Of a stretch of 8,584 nucleotides of DNA, positions 6,037 through 8,584 are shown piece after piece; position 1 is the first letter of the stretch, and each line of letters begins with the position of its first letter. The stretch is from SIAJ01 sp036266155. GTDB taxonomy: Bacteria; Planctomycetota; Planctomycetia; Gemmatales; Gemmataceae. The position numbers and the translations under genes were made by a program. Where the stretch lies: contig DATANR010000080.1 of the NCBI GenBank assembly GCA_036266155.1, positions 1 to 8,584 on the forward strand. The letters are read 5' to 3'. The notes below the pieces were generated by a model. It was not told the origin of the DNA. It did not search any database and worked only from the letters and a program-made list of their open reading frames with translations.

Positions 6037-7248
6037 TTATTTATCTTTCTTCTCTTCCTTCGGCTCCTCGACGCCGTACTTCTTCACCTGCTCGAGGATG
6101 TACTTCTTCAGCCCTGGGTTCTCGCCGCCGGCGGCGACTGCTTTCTCGCCGGCTGACTTAGCGGCCGCCTTGTCGCCGGCCGCGTCGTGAGCTGTGGCCA
6201 GCAGCAGTTGCCCCTGCCAGTCCTTGTCGCCCTTGAGCGCTTTCTCAGCAAGCGTCACGCCCTCGGCGGCGAGCTTCTTGGCCTTCTCATCGCCGGCGGC
6301 GACGTAGGCCGAGGCCAGGCGGATCGTCGCGCCGGCGTCGTCGGCCCCAGTCACTTCGCGATCCATCTCGGCGGCCTTGACTGCGAGCGCCACGAGTTCC
6401 TTCTCACCCTTGGCCGCGTCGGCAAGGAACGCCTGTCGCACCGTGCGCAGGGCCGACACGTCGTCGCGCTTGGCCGCTTTCGCCACCGACTTCTCGCCGA
6501 TCTTTTGAGCGTCGGCAAAGCGCTTGTTCTTGATCAACAGCTCAAGCCGCGGCGACAGCAGATAGGGCACGTCCGCGAACGACGGCCGGGCGGCGAGAAT
6601 TTCGTCCATCGCCTTCTGGCCGGCGGCGGCGTCCTTGTTTTGCGAAGCCTCGTACGCCTTATCGAAATCCTTGTCCGCGGCTTCCATGTCGGCGGCACCC
6701 TTAACCGGGTCCCAGGTGCCGGCGAGCACTTGCGGCAACACGATGTCGAGGAACAGCGGGTGGCCGATGTAGGCGATCTTGCCTTCTTTGTTCACCACGA
6801 ACGAACACGGGATGCCGCCCTGATTGGCCGCCTTCATCCAGGCCGTATGTGTGGCGTCGGTCGTGCCCCAGGCGAAGTTGTAACCGAGCTTCGGACCGCG
6901 CTTGCCGACGAATTTTTCGGCCTTGTCGATCTGATCCTGAGCGGTGCTGCTGAAGCCGATGACGGTCACGCCCTTCGCCTTATATTCCTCGGCCATGTCG
7001 GCAAGGTGCGGCATCATGGCGATGCACGGCCCGCACCACGTGGCCCAGAACTCGACGACGTAGACCTTGCCGTTCTCGAAACGGTCGACGGGCCCGCCCT
7101 GAAGCCACTTGTCGGCCACAAATTTCGGCGCCGGATCGCCGACCTTGAGCGTCGGCTCCGTTTTCTTCGGCGGCTCCTTCTTGTCCTGGGTGAACGCGGC
7201 CGGGGCCACGATCAACGCGGCAAGGGCCGCTGCGAGCAGGGTGCGCAT
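6037..7248 (-). CDS. Secreted TlpA-like thioredoxin with helical C-terminal extension
   Basis: This 403-residue protein has a Sec signal peptide (hydrophobic residues 4-19, likely cut near Ala18/Gln21) and a Lys/Pro-rich linker. A TlpA/ResA-type thioredoxin domain follows over about 34-180: GDPAPKF at 37-43, VVEFWATWCGPC with the redox pair Cys72/Cys75, and GGIP with cis-Pro147. A third Cys (148) directly after the cis-proline is unusual. Residues about 185-385 are Ala/Lys-rich amphipathic helices of TPR-like character, with phrases such as YVAAGDEKAKKLAAEGV and ATAHDAAGDKAAAKSAGEKA, ending in a very Lys/Glu-rich tail. The likely role is thiol-disulfide exchange in the periplasm; TlpA relatives serve cytochrome c maturation or extracytoplasmic reduction. 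AGGAGA lies 7 bases before the start codon, supporting the ATG at 7248. The gene has its own terminator and is divergent from the cyclase-repeat gene. Confidence 0.9.
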   Translation of the reverse strand: MRTLLAAALAALIVAPAAFTQDKKEPPKKTEPTLKVGDPAPKFVADKWLQGGPVDRFENGKVYVVEFWATWCGPCIAMMPHLADMAEEYKAKGVTVIGFSSTAQDQIDKAEKFVGKRGPKLGYNFAWGTTDATHTAWMKAANQGGIPCSFVVNKEGKIAYIGHPLFLDIVLPQVLAGTWDPVKGAADMEAADKDFDKAYEASQNKDAAAGQKAMDEILAARPSFADVPYLLSPRLELLIKNKRFADAQKIGEKSVAKAAKRDDVSALRTVRQAFLADAAKGEKELVALAVKAAEMDREVTGADDAGATIRLASAYVAAGDEKAKKLAAEGVTLAEKALKGDKDWQGQLLLATAHDAAGDKAAAKSAGEKAVAAGGENPGLKKYILEQVKKYGVEEPKEEKKDK

Positions 7249-7457
7249 CGAGAGATCTCCTGGGTTCCGTGGGCAAAAGAGGTAAGTAGAGTGTATTCAG
7301 AGGGGCAACGCGAAAGCAGTCCGTTACACGTACGAAAAGACTGACGAATTTTCCTGCTCGCTCGTCTAATTACTGAGGCGTGCCCCAATCGCGCAGCCAT
7401 GCTGTAACGCCAATTCGTTTAATAACCAGACCCACTGAAACTCTCCCAACGATTACT
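7249..7457. promoter_or_regulatory. Divergent intergenic region, promoters expected
   Basis: These 209 bases separate the TlpA-like gene from the cyclase-repeat gene, so both promoters should lie here. The stretch is visibly more AT-rich than the genes, with words such as GAATTTTCC (7346-7354) and TTTAATAACC (7418-7427). I cannot match a convincing -35/-10 pair. A GTG at 7380 would extend the downstream frame by 26 residues into this region, but those residues look non-coding. Confidence 0.4.
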
Positions 7458-8444
7458 ATGCTCGCGATTCCCTTCTTGCTCGCCGCCGCGTTGCCCGCTG
7501 CTGACTCCCAGCCTTCCGTCAAGGACGTACGGGCGACCGTCGACAAGAGCCTGCCGTTCCTGGAAAAGAGTTCGGCGACGTGGCGCACGGAGAAGAAGTG
7601 CGTGACCTGCCATCAGGTCCCTTTCACTCTCTGGGCGTTGAACGACGCCAAGGCCCGTGGCTTCAACGTCGACGCGGCCAAACTCGACGACATAACCAAG
7701 TGGGCCATCGATTTTTGCGCCACCAACGAAAACAACGGCAAGAAGACCGGCGGATTCCACCTGACTTCCGTGGATCTGATTCTGTCGCAAGCGGCGATGC
7801 CGCCGCGTGAAGACGCGCTCAAGGTCTACCCGCTGTTCGAGTCGCTGTTCGCAACTCGACAGAAGGCCGACGGTTCGTGGCGCGAAGGCAACCAAGTCAA
7901 GATCGCCAACGCCGAGCGCGAGGCCGACGAGGTCGACACCATGTGGACGCTGCTCGCCCTCAAGTCACTCGAACTGCTTGGCGACAAGATTCCCTCCGAC
8001 ACACGCAAAGGCTTGACCGCCGAGCGCGACAAGGCGCTCGCGTTCCTCAAGGACGCGAAGCCGGGCAAGCGCGTCGACTGGCTCGCCTTGCGCATGCTCG
8101 TTGCGAAAGAGTATGAGTCATCGGAACGAGCCGTGGAGTTGCAAAAGGAACTGCAAAAGGAGCAGAACGCCGACGGCGGCTGGGGCTACGTCCGCGGCGG
8201 CGCGAGCTATCCGCACACGACGGGCGAATGTCTCTATGCTCTCGGCACCATGGGCCAGACGGGCGATGACGCCGGCGTCAAACGGGCCTGGAAGTTCCTA
8301 ATCGACGGCCAGCAACCCGACGGCTCGTGGAAGGCTCTCAGCCGGCAATCCTTCAGCACGAACCCGGGCAAGATCACGCCGATTTCAATTCACTGGGGCA
8401 CCGCCTGGGCGACGTTGGGCTTGATGAAGACGTTGCCGAAGTAG
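7458..8444 (+). CDS. Secreted squalene-cyclase-repeat protein with CxxCH motif
   Basis: From ATG 7458 the protein has 328 residues and begins with a short signal peptide (MLAIPFLLAAALPAADS). I prefer this start to the in-frame GTG at 7380 because the extra 26 residues would bury the signal peptide. Near the N terminus is KKCVTCHQVP, giving a CxxCH haem-c-type motif at Cys48, Cys51 and His52. The rest is an alpha-alpha barrel of the prenyltransferase/squalene-oxidase repeat type, with the repeat words DGSW (138-141), DGGW (239-242) and DGSW (288-291). The final helix region, HWGTAWATLGLMKTLPK, is also typical. Canonical class II cyclases have about 600 or more residues and a DxDD acid motif; here the best counterpart is DEVDT (157-161), which lacks the central Asp. 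It is therefore probably not a functional hopene cyclase. Such secreted proteins recur in planctomycetes, with unknown function. Confidence 0.85.
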   Translation: MLAIPFLLAAALPAADSQPSVKDVRATVDKSLPFLEKSSATWRTEKKCVTCHQVPFTLWALNDAKARGFNVDAAKLDDITKWAIDFCATNENNGKKTGGFHLTSVDLILSQAAMPPREDALKVYPLFESLFATRQKADGSWREGNQVKIANAEREADEVDTMWTLLALKSLELLGDKIPSDTRKGLTAERDKALAFLKDAKPGKRVDWLALRMLVAKEYESSERAVELQKELQKEQNADGGWGYVRGGASYPHTTGECLYALGTMGQTGDDAGVKRAWKFLIDGQQPDGSWKALSRQSFSTNPGKITPISIHWGTAWATLGLMKTLPK

Positions 8445-8452
8445 GCGACAGC

Positions 8453-8577
8453 GTTTTCACGATCCATATCCGGCGAAGTGGGCAAAGGGGCTCTCGTGGC
8501 ACCCCGACTGGTGGCCCGCGACCCGCAACTACGGTTCTGGAAAAGGAAATGTCCGGCGATATTTTTGAGGTGAAAAC
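8453..8577. repeat. Imperfect inverted repeat at the right edge
   Basis: GTTTTCAC (8453-8460) is the inverse of GTGAAAAC (8570-8577). Extended outwards, the arms read AGCG-TTTTCAC and AGCGTGTTTTCAC on opposite strands. TCCGGCGA also occurs twice in direct orientation (8469-8476 and 8552-8559), once near each arm. This could be a small non-coding or MITE-like element following the cyclase-repeat gene, but the arms are short and chance cannot be excluded. Confidence 0.25.
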
Positions 8578-8584
8578 ACGCTCT
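8549..8584 (+). CDS. Possible start of a further gene, cut by the window edge
   Basis: ATG at 8549 opens a frame of 12 codons, MSGDIFEVKTRS, that runs off the window. It is preceded by the purine-rich GGAAAAGGAA, which could serve as a ribosome binding site although the spacing is tight. Twelve residues are too few to identify a family. If it is real, the right arm of the inverted repeat lies inside coding sequence. Confidence 0.25.
   Translation, partial: MSGDIFEVKTRS

Noticed and set aside
6187..7344. Plus-strand open frame of 385 codons opposite the TlpA-like gene
   Set aside because: It is antisense to a protein with WCGPC, cis-Pro, signal peptide and RBS. Its product is low in recognisable features and rich in Arg and His.
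7380..7457. GTG-initiated extension of the cyclase-repeat gene
   Set aside because: The 26 added residues would place a polar segment before a clear signal peptide. The ATG at 7458 gives a normal exported protein.
8487..8505. Possible terminator hairpin after the cyclase-repeat gene (GGGG...CCCC)
   Set aside because: There are only about four base pairs around an 11-base loop and no T tract, so I do not call it.

Overview
The window looks like chromosomal DNA of a planctomycete, probably of the Gemmata/Pirellula-like lineages. The evidence is high GC in most genes, a Tat-exported DUF1501 protein, a planctomycete-type small antitoxin beside a PemK/MazF toxin start, and a secreted squalene-cyclase-repeat protein carrying a CxxCH motif. 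This assignment rests on family recognition, not on a marker gene.

Layout. Bases 1-140 hold no gene I can defend and end in a strong GC hairpin. A small minus-strand gene (141-377) of unknown function follows, bracketed by two near-identical copies of that hairpin. The second copy has a T tract and reads as a plus-strand terminator. A secreted proline-rich PDZ protein (567-1142) comes next, and its ribosome binding site lies inside a 10-bp hairpin. A DUF1501 protein (1312-2736) is followed after 21 bases by a toxin-antitoxin pair: an intact antitoxin (2758-3012) and a PemK/MazF toxin that stops after 38 codons. Directly after the broken toxin sits an HNH-type nuclease-like gene (3167-4153) of clearly lower GC, which looks like an acquired gene. 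It converges on a minus-strand SulP anion transporter with a STAS domain (4199-5914). Upstream of that, also on the minus strand, is a secreted TlpA-like thioredoxin with an alpha-helical extension (6037-7248) and its own terminator. A divergent plus-strand gene (7458-8444) encodes the CxxCH-bearing cyclase-repeat protein. The last 140 bases hold an imperfect inverted repeat and possibly the first codons of another gene.

How the parts may work together. Most products are exported or membrane-bound (PDZ, DUF1501, SulP, TlpA-like, cyclase-like), as expected for planctomycete envelope biology. The divergent TlpA-like and CxxCH-protein genes could be linked functionally, since TlpA/ResA-type thioredoxins reduce CxxCH cysteines before haem attachment; this is an inference. 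The most accessory-looking part is 2758-4153, where a toxin-antitoxin locus has lost most of its toxin beside a low-GC HNH gene whose C-terminal half I do not recognise.
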